From contig MU619451.1 of assembly GCA_025201805.1 (NCBI GenBank), positions 1 to 23,165 of the forward strand: a stretch of DNA of 23,165 nt. The letters run 5' to 3'. The stretch's first letter is position 1. Each line of letters begins with the position of its first letter. The notes below the pieces were generated by a model, which was not told the origin of the DNA, searched no databases, and saw only the letters and a list, made by a program, of their open reading frames with translations. This document shows positions 9,059-17,890 of this stretch, one piece after another. A program made the translations under genes and the position numbers. This stretch comes from Parasitella parasitica (Eukaryota; Mucoromycota; Mucoromycetes; Mucorales; Mucoraceae).

Positions 9059-9276
9059 GTGTGTACAAAGAAGAAATAGGGAAAGAGAAAAAGAGGAAGA
9101 AGAGCCAAAAAAAAAAAGGGAACTCTGAACAATAAAGGAACAGAAATCCGATTGCACGAGTCGTTGATCCCCATCAAGGAGACTCGAGTAACAACTAACC
9201 CTAATCACAACGGTCACATCGGTTCAAGAAAAGTGCCAGAAACATCCATTTCCATTCTCTTCATTGTGTATGACTC
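9059..9276. promoter_or_regulatory. Shared divergent promoter of epsin and CHIP
   Basis: Only 218 bp separate the epsin ATG (9058, minus) from the CHIP ATG (9277, plus), so both promoters and leaders must lie here. There is a purine-rich block on the plus strand (about 9065-9120, GAAGAAATAGGGAAAG followed by A tracts). No clear TATA box was identified for either side. Confidence 0.6.
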
Positions 9277-10778
9277 ATGTCAAAGATAGAAGCAGAAAAA
9301 CACAAGGCAAACGGTAGGAGAATGGCTGTACGCCACTCGCTTGAATTTTCATCTCATTTTATTTTGTTGGTCTTAGGAAATAAGCTCTTTGCAGACAAAC
9401 GATTCGAAGACGCCATCAAAGAATATACATCAGCTATTGTACGAACTATTATGTTAACTGCGGACCCTCCAACTGATACATAAATGCATGCATGAATAGA
9501 TTAAAGATTCATCTGTGGGCGTCTACTATACAAACAGGGCCCTGTGCTATTCCAAGGTTTGACTCTCTTGACTCTTCTTGATGCTCAGCTAATTCATTTA
9601 CAATGACCACAGCTGGAACAATACGACCAGGTCATTACAGATTGTAGACGAGCAATTGAAATTGATCCATCTTTGGGTAAATAATGCTTGCTTTTCTTTA
9701 CTCATTTATTAATCAATTTTGATGGCTATCCATAGTGAAGGCATACTATCTGGTAAGATTTTCAGGTTGATGTCCTCGAGAATCGTCGTTTCTTATTCAT
9801 GATGAATGTGTAGATTGGACAAGCTTTGATCGAAAATAAGCAACACACTGAAGGTACAATCTTATTTAATATCTCTACTCCTTTCTCTCATTTCGTTACA
9901 TTAGCATTGAAGAAATTAAAGACAGGTACAACAATAGATTTCATGCACCCAATTCATTTTTAAGAAAACTTCTGACAATGAATTTGTAGGTTATGAATTA
10001 GCTATTTTACAAAAGGTTAAATACATAAATGAAATCCTTCAAGCTTTGCTCTTTGCCAGAAAAAGGGTACGTAGGGAGGCAGAGGAAAATATATTAGGAT
10101 TTCAAGTTAATCTGTTTGATTTATTCAAGAAATGGGATGATGATGAAGCAATTCGACTTGAGAAAGAAAATGAATTGTTGCGTTACGTCAAAGGATTGAT
10201 TGAGAAAGACAGAGAACAACAAATTGCTGCCGCTAACACCAGTGGTGACGAAGTCATTGACACTATTAATTACAATATCGTAGGCACATGTAATACAAGT
10301 ATTAAGCGTCATGAGACTAACCATTCTGCACTATTGAAAAAAAAAAATTAGGAAGAACGTCTTTCTAAAGTTCAAGCTGTTTTTGTTCAATCCAAAGACA
10401 ATGCATCGGTATAGTATGAAAATCAGAAATATGCCTTGAAACTTTAATCTTAATTCTATGGAACTACAGAGACGTGAGATCCCTGACGCCTATTTAGACA
10501 AAATATCCTTCAACATCATGCATGATCCTGTTTTCACCCCAGACGGCATCACTTTTGAACGACAATCTTTGCTGGACCATTTTAATCGAAACGGCTACTT
10601 TGATCCTATTTCAAGAAAACCATGTACAGAGAAGCAACTTATTCCTAATTTATCACTTCGTGAAGCTATTGAAGATTTTTTAAAGGACAATGGATGGGCT
10701 GCAGGTACGATTTTGTGATTTGATTTGATTGTTTTATCATGTCTGCTCACAATTAACTGTTGATGTCTAGACTATTAG
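9277..10778 (+). CDS. CHIP/STUB1-type TPR and U-box E3 ubiquitin ligase, 274 aa, 12 exons
   Basis: Exons: 9277-9313, 9377-9438, 9500-9556, 9613-9676, 9736-9752, 9814-9853, 9905-9925, 9990-10066, 10130-10279, 10352-10408, 10470-10704, 10771-10778. The N-terminal three-TPR domain (about 5-105) includes VYYTNRALCYSK and TDCRRAIEID, closely like animal CHIP. The carboxylate-clamp residues that bind the EEVD tails of Hsp70/Hsp90 appear at K10, N14, N45, K52 and K75. A charged helical linker (ARKRKWDDDEA...) leads to a U-box at about 195-270 (REIPDAYLDKISFNIMHDPV, FDPISRKP, LIPNLSLREAIEDF). The last intron places the final codons as NGWAADY, matching the ENGWVEDY end of animal CHIP, which supports the 8-nt last exon. 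Expected role: ubiquitination of chaperone-bound clients. Length is slightly below human (303 aa). Two exons are only 17 and 21 nt. Confidence 0.93.
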
Positions 10779-11085
10779 GAATGTGTATATTGTAATTGTA
10801 AAAAGTTATTTTGTATAGTTCATCACAAAATTGTAGACTGTGTGTAGTAATCAACTAGTTCAATTATAACACGTCAAAACTTTTCTTCCTGCCGTACTTT
10901 TTAAGATTTGTTTGATCGAGTGAGTTTATATTCAAGAAATGTATGAGTATTATACTGCGGGTTATGCTTATTGGATACGAATATGCTACGGCAAGATACC
11001 AAGTTTAATAATTTGATTATTTTAAACACACACGCTAACAATGTTAAAATAACTAGAGGCAAATTTATTGGCAAATATGAGAGAT
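10779..11085. other. Convergent 3-prime intergenic region
   Basis: The 3-prime flanks of CHIP (plus) and the Tcp11 gene (minus) meet here. The stretch is AT-rich and no ORF, RNA gene or repeat was recognised. Confidence 0.5.
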
Positions 11086-13951
11086 TTACTGTATTTCCTT
11101 ACTAACAGTAGGAGTAACTATGATGCTTTCGTTCAAAGCTTCCGTGATGATTTCATCATACCAAGAGGCGTATACTTTTCGATGATGATGAGCCAATCTC
11201 TGTATCTTCAACGAAATAGATTGTAAATGACTTCTAACGTGCTCCAGCCCGTTACTCGACAGGACAGCGTCTGTAACAAATGCGTTGTTATGGACTGTGC
11301 TCTTAATAACCAAAGCCACACGCCGCGAAAGTAACGTATAGACAGTGTCGTTATGAGACACTGTCTTGTCCACCATGGTCTTCACCATTTCTCTTCTTTC
11401 GGGTTTGACATTGACCGACAGTTCTATTTCAGAGACCAAGTTGTCGATTGTCGTTGAGCCATCTTCCAGTATAGTAAACAGCTTGACGGCTAAATCAGAC
11501 AGTGTCTGGGGACTTGCAGAGCCAAAGTTCCTAGCCAACATAATCAGAGCCGCTACCATGGTTGTTGCTTGCACTTCATTTTGGAAATCAGCCATGCGTT
11601 TAGCATCCAAGGCCAATGTTTCTGGCACCTGCTCAATCCGATCAATGGGTTGAGGCTGACAGAGCAGAGAAACAAATGCGTCTTCAAAAATGGCATCGTG
11701 CGATGGCTTGTTGTTCTTTTGAGGTTGGATACCTTCGGGGTTGCGTTGGGCTGCTACTTGACATAATCTATCTGTTGATTGGGAAAGCCAAGTCTTTGTG
11801 CGTACAAGCTGAATAGTGCCATCATTTAGCATGGATGCGAACTTGTCTCTTTCGTATTCGACAGCCATAGACATGAGGTGCGGACGCAGTGATCTTAGCC
11901 TAAAATTGGAAAGATCCAAGCTCATGTTCTCCAAAATTTCAATCACTTGCTTGATTTGTTCAGTCATGCTTTCGCTAGATGCGCGAACCTTTTGAATTTC
12001 CTCGTCACGTACGGGAGCGCACATGCTTGCCATCGTGTCCAAGACGTAATGAATCATCGACTGAATATTGAACGAGTTTAACTGTAACTGCTGCTCGATG
12101 ATTGTCAGATCAATCGCATCATTAATGCTATTGTGCATGGAAGTGCCAGGACGAACCAAAGACAATAAGCGCTGGAATCAAGAATGTTCAGTTTGATACT
12201 TTTNNNNNNNNNNNNNNNNNNNNNNNNNTAAATGATTCAACTCACATTTTTCACATCCTTGATTAACGCGGGTAGCGATAGCTGAGCTGTGCCTTGCTCG
12301 ATATCCTGCGCAATCTTGTCAAAGAATGCCTTTTCGGCCATCATGCGGACACGTTTTTCCAATTCGTTACTTGGCTCATATCTTTGCAGCTTGAATTCAG
12401 GATCCATAATCAATTCGTGAGCCAACTGCTCGTTTTTCAGGCCTGAGGAAGGTGTGTAGCTGTTCAAAAGTTGGGCTAGTTGTTTTGGGTTTGCACTGTT
12501 GTTGGTTGCATTTCGCTGAGTCTCGTACTCGCCATCCATTTCAGGGGAACGAGGAGTATTCTTTTGTTGCTGCTTTCTTCTTCCAGTGGATGTGGACGAG
12601 GCGGATGCTTCCAATGCTCTCTGCAATATTTCAAGGGCATCGCTTCCGCCTATCTTTTCAAGCTTGGTCTTGACTTGCTGCAGTTGCTGCTTCAATTGCT
12701 CTCCTACAGACTCATCGCCGTTTTGTTGAGCAATGACGGTTTGTCGCAGTGTCGAGAGCTCGACGTAGTAGCTAATCATGTTCCGTACTAGTTGATCGCA
12801 ATCTCTGGACTTCCAGGTTTCAAACAACAAGTTATAATCGTTCCAGGCGTCTACAAAGGCAAGTCTGGCAGTTGTAGCGCCTGGACGGCCATGCGCACGA
12901 AGCCAGGTCTCAAAAAGCTGCAGCATGTTCTTGGATGCGGCATGCAACCTCTGCAATGGATCTTTAGTGGCATGGACTACATCATAGCAAAAACTCGTAC
13001 CTTTTCCTCGGCGCCATTGACGTCCTGCAATACTTCTTTAGGACACATGAGAGTCATGTAAGAAGTCAGGAGGACACGTGCACGATGTCTGCTGTCCTCG
13101 TCAGTCAGTTTAAGAGCTGTATTCAACACCTTTGTAGTGACGACAATGACTTTAGCCTGATGTAGCAACTGGCCGAGTGAATTGAACTCGAGCCATGTAT
13201 TGGGCTGCGAAGGCAAAGGCAACCCCAAATCCCGGAAGGCTCGCAAGATAATTGACCATGATGAAGGCTTCTTCTTGGGAAGCTGTAGTGCTGGAGACAA
13301 GGAAGAGTTTTTGGCAACGGCAGAAGTACTTGGCATAACTACTGTTTTTGTTGCAGGCAAAGAAGAAGAATGATCGACTTTCTTTGTATTTTCCTGCGCT
13401 TTATATCTGCTCAAATGGGCCAATCGTCTTGCTTCTGTCTTTTGCAATCTGCTTTCGAGTTCAGCACGACGTCTCTCTGTAGTAAAATGACAAATTAAAA
13501 TTCTCTGGTCTTCCATGTCTTTCTTTTTCACATTACCTTGCTCCTGTTCTGATCTAAGCTGGTTTTGGAGTACAATGCATTTGGCTCTCTCGACCGTCTT
13601 TTTCGAGTTGGCTCGTCGCTGTTCAATGTAGAGATTTCGATTGGTCTCAGCTACTTGCATTGATCTAGACAGTACATTGATTTTATCCTGCTGGCGATCC
13701 TTGGCTTCTTTAGCGATTCGCTTGACCTTGAGGAAATTCTGATTTAGTCTATTCCGGCGTTCTTCCAAAATAGCCTCTCGTTTGATTTCTACTTGGTTCT
13801 TCTTATGGTTGCTGCAGTTGGGAGCATTGGAAATGTTGAGATCCCGCTTGAACCTCTTTTCCAGATGATGGGGCTTCTTGGACGATTGGTGAAGAGAAAC
13901 AGCATCCACGGTGTAGAAACCATTCCTCGTTTCGCTTGAGTTTTTGTCCAT
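11086..13951 (-). CDS. T-complex-11 / SOK1 family protein, 913 aa, 3 exons
   Basis: Exons: 13951-13001, 12950-12246, 12171-11086. Introns run 13000-12951 (GTACGA donor) and 12245-12172 (GTGAGT donor, interrupted by a 25-N gap). Residues 50-200 are a long basic, coiled-coil-prone segment (EERRNRLNQNFLKVKRIAKE; TERRRAELESRLQKTEARR). The C-terminal half is the Tcp11 domain, starting about 496 with ELIMDPEFKLQRYE, then KIAQDIEQG, LIKDVKNRLLSLVRPGTSMH and a helical tail with TTTVAAL-like repeats. The exon 2/3 join falls inside the highly conserved LIKDVK-RLLSLV block, supporting the model across the gap. Yeast SOK1 was found as a suppressor of PKA loss and mouse Tcp11 is linked to cAMP signalling in sperm; the molecular activity is unknown. 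It shares a 211-bp divergent promoter with the sugar kinase gene. Confidence 0.88.
12204..12228. other. Assembly gap (25 N)
   Basis: Twenty-five N bases lie within intron 2 of the Tcp11 family gene. True intron length and content there are unknown. The flanking donor (12245) and acceptor (12172) are intact, so the coding model is unaffected. Confidence 1.
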
Positions 13952-14162
13952 TTTGTAGTGTAGAAGAGTGAAAAAAAAAAAAAAAAAAAAAGAAACAAGC
14001 TACCGTTGATCAAAGGAAACCTCATTTATTGAACGAGCGAGATTTCAGAGACTAAAAACCCTGTGACTATACACGTGTGTCAGTGCAATGGTCTCTTGTA
14101 CCCTCCATCCCAAACCTCCTTTCTTTTTTTGTTGCGTATTCCGTTCAGTATAAAAATAGATC
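13952..14162. promoter_or_regulatory. Shared divergent promoter of Tcp11-family and ketohexokinase-like genes, with A21 tract
   Basis: 211 bp separate the two start codons. An uninterrupted run of 21 A bases (13971-13991; T21 on the minus strand) starts 20 bp upstream of the Tcp11 ATG. Homopolymer dA:dT tracts commonly exclude nucleosomes in fungal promoters. A TATA-like AGTATAAAAATAG (about 14148-14160) lies directly before the kinase ATG, probably too close to act as its TATA box. Confidence 0.5.
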
Positions 14163-15377
14163 ATGCCGCAGTGTAGGAACCGCATTCTGCTTGTTGGGCA
14201 GTTATACCAAGATACTATACTACATGTTGGTCGATTTCCAGACCAAGATACCAAGATTAGAGCAAAGGATGTCCAGCAAAGAACGGGAGGCAACACATGC
14301 AACACAGCAAAAGTACTGGCTCAATTTGGGGATATCAATGTATGCTACATGTCTGCTGCCGGATCCCGTGAATCATCCAGGTAAGTAAATAAAAAACCAC
14401 CAGGATACACACATCATTCAGCAGCTGTCGTACATTTGCAAGTCATATTTTTGAATCACTGCAAGAGCAGCACATCGAGACCAATGGCACCATCATATAC
14501 AGAAAAGACAAAATGCTGCCATTCTCTGTAATTATTCACAACGAGGAGTCTGGATCACGAACCATCGTATCCAGTAACGAGTAATTAACATATTAAAAAT
14601 GATAAATTGTTTGTTTATTTGTGTACATTAATCTATTTAAAGTTTGCCAGATTTGACCTGCGAGGAATTTGTGCAAGTATTCACCAAGATCAATAAACAC
14701 AACCAGTGGTGGGTTCATTTCGAAGGTCGGAACATTGATGAAACCGTCAAGCAAATTGACTGGCTAGACAGGAAAGCGTCAGAAGAACGCTGGAGGAATG
14801 ACTTGACAATATCAGTCGAAGTGGAGAAGCCCGAGAGAGAAAATATTGATTTACTCATTGAAAGGGTGCACTACATGCCAACAAAATGCATAATGACATG
14901 CTACTTATATGTTGTAAATAGGGAGACGTCGTCTTTTTTTCCAAGCTATATGCTCAGCATCATCAATTCACCGATGCTCTTTCATTTTTAAGCGAATCAC
15001 CATTACTACAGCTGAAGCTGAAGCCGAGGTAAATTATTTTCGAAGCTTGAAAGCCCATTTTAACTATTGCTTCATTATTCTTATAAAATAGTGCAATTGC
15101 ATTCTGTACCGACGGATCCAAAGGTGCTTCTGCATTATATAACCAAACAAAGCAAGCCTATCAAACCATCCCTCCATTTATGGAAAAAGTGGTAGATACA
15201 GTGGGCGCAGGAGACACTTTTAATGCTGGCATCATTCTGCACCTGTCACAGAATACTTTGCAAATTGAGGATGCGTTAAAGTTTGCATGCCGTTTGGCAA
15301 CAAGAAAGGTGGCACAACAAGGCTTCGAACATTTAGTCACTAACTGCAGTGATCACGACACATCACTTGATGCTTGA
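14163..15377 (+). CDS. Ketohexokinase-like pfkB-family sugar kinase, 329 aa, 5 exons
   Basis: Exons: 14163-14380, 14425-14580, 14643-14865, 14922-15028, 15092-15377. The protein starts ILLVGQLYQDTILHV, has TGGNTCNTAKVLAQFG (residues 41-56, sugar-binding GG pair), WWVHFEGRN (147-155; the EGRN motif is typical of ketohexokinases) and VVDTVGAGDTFNAG (pfkB signature 2, with D276 as the likely catalytic base). Length is close to human KHK (298 aa). It should phosphorylate fructose or a related ketose with ATP in the cytosol; substrate is inferred. The intron 1 acceptor is CAGCAG, so a one-residue alternative is possible (exon 2 at 14422 or 14425). The intron 3 donor is GTGCAC, a weak site, but AGG-to-GGA joining restores GDVVFFSK. 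Confidence 0.88.
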
Positions 15378-16460
15378 AAAGTATCACAAATGATGTCGTT
15401 CCTTCTGCTTACCAGATATGCAGTAGTAGCTTGGACAGTTAGTAAGTGTCACAAGGCAATTTAACCATAAAAAAAAACATCCAAATGTGTGTCATGTTCT
15501 TTGCTGAGAACGCTGTTCAATTTGTCATATTCAATATTTTTACGCTGCTTTGACGCAATAAAATGAACAAAGTAATCCGCAATGTTTGTAGATAGCTTTT
15601 TGTCTAATAAAACTTCTCTGCATCAGGTAGAGTTTTTATTTTTATTTTTATTCACTAGGAACCAGACTTGAAAATTGCAATCGACGTGTCAGATCAAAAA
15701 TGTTGTATCGAATATCTATTTAAAACATCGACAGTGCCCCCTGGATCAAGATTGTGTGTACCACGGAAGAGAAATATTCAGAGTGAAAGAATGAATATCC
15801 TGCTACGCATGCTTGCCAAGCAACTTTCACGTAGTTTTTTATCAGTACCCTTAGCATTTCTAACCGGTTGAAGCAGGATTCGGAGCTCTTTGAGGGTATA
15901 TCAGTCTCTCAACATATAAAGATTACAACCTTGTAATAATATCTTGAACTGCGTCGTTTTGTTTTTCTTTCATTTGTGCAGTACACCATTTGCTAAAATC
16001 TTGTCCAGCAATGTCTAGAACAATTTTGTGCTTCTAAAACACCGAGTATATAATTTATAAGGCCTGTGAAAGCTTGTTTCCGTCAGAGTAAAAATTAGCA
16101 ATGTCTTGGTATATGATTGATACCATACCAAACTTTACAAGATCAAGCGGAAATGAATAAACTGATGAGCGCAATACTAATTACACAGCCGCTCATCTTT
16201 TTCTAACCAAGCATTAAAAGGAAGATAAGAATTCGGATAACAACAAGTTCTTGAAGAGAGCTTATCTATATTTGAACCCTTATACAGTAAAACACAAATG
16301 TTATCTATATTTATATATTTATTAATATCACGCTATCAAGTAAATTACAGTTATATAGTATAAGGCTGAAGAAGGATATAATTGGAACTTTGAAAAACAA
16401 ACAAACCGACAATGCAGCATTGGCAGTAGCAACGGTAAAAGAGGTTGAGGGTAGTTGTCA
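15378..16460. other. 1.1-kb stretch without a confident gene
   Basis: This is the 3-prime flank of the kinase gene and the convergent 3-prime flank of the GATA gene. A plus-strand ORF at 15668-15871 and a minus-strand open stretch at about 16033-15925 (VLDIAGQDFSKWCTAQMKEK...) are too short and unsupported to call; the second follows a TTTTAG acceptor-like site and may be a decayed exon. A simple (TTTTTA)3 run lies at 15633-15652. No RNA gene was seen. Confidence 0.4.
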
Positions 16461-17543
16461 TTAGGAAAAAGTAGATTTAACTGATGAAGATGATGGGGAT
16501 GGGGATGGGGATGGTAATGGTGATGGTGATGGTGGAGCGGATCTTGAGGGGGAACCCATTCTTGAAAAAAGAGAAGGTATGTCTTCGAACAAAGTTGGGA
16601 TTGTTGTGCTTGATGAGGGTGCTTTTGATGCTTGTTCTGATGCTTTTGCTGTGTTTTTACGGTTAACATTTGCAACAATCTCCAGCATTATTAATGATGT
16701 TAATAAACTTTTTTCAGAGCTGCCGTTATAGATGCTTGAAGCGCTGGCACTTTTCCCTTGCAGGTCCATGATTGTCATAACAGACTCTACAGTTTTCAGT
16801 ATTTCTTTTGTTTGTGATAGCAACTGCGTAATGTGCTCAAGTTCTTTTGCGAGTTTATCTCTATGAGCCTCCAAATTTTGTTGGAATGAGTCTGGCTCTA
16901 GAATTAGATTGGATAAAACAGAGGCAATGGGCGGTAATCCAGATAGAGATAAAGTTGAAATGTCACTTTTTACTGCAGTGCTTGCTCCAAGGCTAATTAG
17001 TGATCGAATTGTATCAAGAATGATTTGCTGATTTTTTGCATTTACATGATTGCAATGAATGGAGTCGTTCTCTTTTGGTGCTGATAACGTACTGCACTTT
17101 CGTTTGAGTGATTCTAGTTGAGAATGACTACGATATCGCTGATGACAATTTTGCTGATATATATTTAGGTTAAGCTGCTGCTTTATTTGCTTCTGCTCCA
17201 TGGTCTCTGTATCCATATCGGACAATGCAGGAGATGACGGAGACGGATTTTCTGCTACTATCGATTGCTGATGAAGACTATTGAATCTTTTGCGTCGTTT
17301 GATAACATTCCTTTTCATCGTAATAGGCCTTTGAACATTATGTAGCTTGTAATATAATCCACAAGCATTGCAAATTGTATTTCCAGTTTCATCTCTTCGC
17401 CAAAGCGGAGTTGCCGTAGTTTCACAATTGTAACATTTTACGGTAGGAGAATTCCAGCGAATGCTGCTATGCTGCCAACATTGACGGCAACCTTGACAGC
17501 TTTCTTTCAAGTGTTGGTCTGATGCAGTATGCTGTCCTTCCAT
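16461..17543 (-). CDS. GATA-type zinc finger transcription factor, 360 aa, single exon
   Basis: One type IVa finger C-x2-C-x17-C-x2-C uses Cys 37, 40, 58 and 61, with [20 protein letters not shown] and the basic tail [15 protein letters not shown]. It binds GATA cores in nuclear promoters. The tail TMK(R/K)xxIKRRKR resembles the C-terminal finger of the SreA/Urbs1/Fep1 iron-siderophore repressors, and Cys 16, 19 and 22 just before the finger recall the Cys-rich iron-sensing stretch of that class. However, those proteins usually have two fingers and only one is visible here, so an iron role is only a hypothesis. About residues 208-255 form a helical, coiled-coil-prone segment ([20 protein letters not shown]), as in siderophore repressors. 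The end is a Ser/Pro tail ([17 protein letters not shown]) encoded by a GGGGAT-type repeat. The TAG three codons before the ATG closes the frame upstream; an unseen 5-prime exon is possible. Confidence 0.88.
   Translation of the reverse strand: MEGQHTASDQHLKESCQGCRQCWQHSSIRWNSPTVKCYNCETTATPLWRRDETGNTICNACGLYYKLHNVQRPITMKRNVIKRRKRFNSLHQQSIVAENPSPSSPALSDMDTETMEQKQIKQQLNLNIYQQNCHQRYRSHSQLESLKRKCSTLSAPKENDSIHCNHVNAKNQQIILDTIRSLISLGASTAVKSDISTLSLSGLPPIASVLSNLILEPDSFQQNLEAHRDKLAKELEHITQLLSQTKEILKTVESVMTIMDLQGKSASASSIYNGSSEKSLLTSLIMLEIVANVNRKNTAKASEQASKAPSSSTTIPTLFEDIPSLFSRMGSPSRSAPPSPSPLPSPSPSPSSSSVKSTFS
16488..16535 (-). repeat. GGGGAT/GGTGAT minisatellite coding a Ser-Pro tail
   Basis: Tandem GATGGG- and GATGGT-type units on the plus strand encode alternating Ser-Pro in the GATA factor C-terminus. 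They also create spurious Met-Gly-rich ORFs on the plus strand. Confidence 0.85.
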
Positions 17544-17890
17544 TATTGACTATTTTTTGATGTAATGATGGATATATAGTAAAAAGAAATGTAATCTGTA
17601 GTATTTATACTTTATCAGACACGTTGAGATACAATTCTGTTTACCGTTGTATACAAATAAGAAAAAAAAAAAATAGATAACCCATCCTTGATAAGATATT
17701 GACAATTTGAGGGGTTTATCATATCATTTTTAATGTATGAAGCTGATAATTTGGAGCTGCTTCCCCGCAAAGCCGTTTCTGATAGAGGATTGTGTAACTG
17801 GTATCTATCCTTTCGTTTCAAGGCGTGTGACTTTTTGGATATACACCCTTATCTATTTACTATGTTTAATCTTGCTTCGTTCTTCATAAT
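17544..17890. promoter_or_regulatory. Divergent GATA-rich promoter between the GATA factor and S10-like genes
   Basis: The 347 bp between the two start codons hold 14 GATA/TATC cores: 17571, 17613, 17628, 17676, 17690, 17695, 17717, 17722, 17745, 17781, 17802, 17806, 17838 and 17850. About seven fit HGATAR. Random AT-rich sequence of this length would give roughly four. Autoregulation of the GATA gene and co-control of the S10-like gene are plausible. Confidence 0.6.

Noticed and set aside
8869-9217. Minus-strand hydrophobic ORFs
   Set aside because: They overlap epsin exon 2, intron 1 and the divergent promoter in other frames; the ENTH frame explains the coding part.
11366-12791. Several plus-strand ORFs of 65-103 aa
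   Set aside because: They are antisense shadows of the Tcp11 family gene.
15668-15871. 67-aa plus-strand ORF
   Set aside because: No start context, domain or splice partner; the composition is not distinctive.
16328-16678. His/Pro-rich minus ORF and Met-Gly-rich plus ORF around 16484
   Set aside because: They arise from the GGGGAT minisatellite in wrong frames; the GATA-factor frame explains the region.
17615-17821. 68-aa minus ORF upstream of the GATA gene, considered as a first exon carrying a second zinc finger
   Set aside because: It has no finger cysteines, and no splice join to the GATA frame was found.
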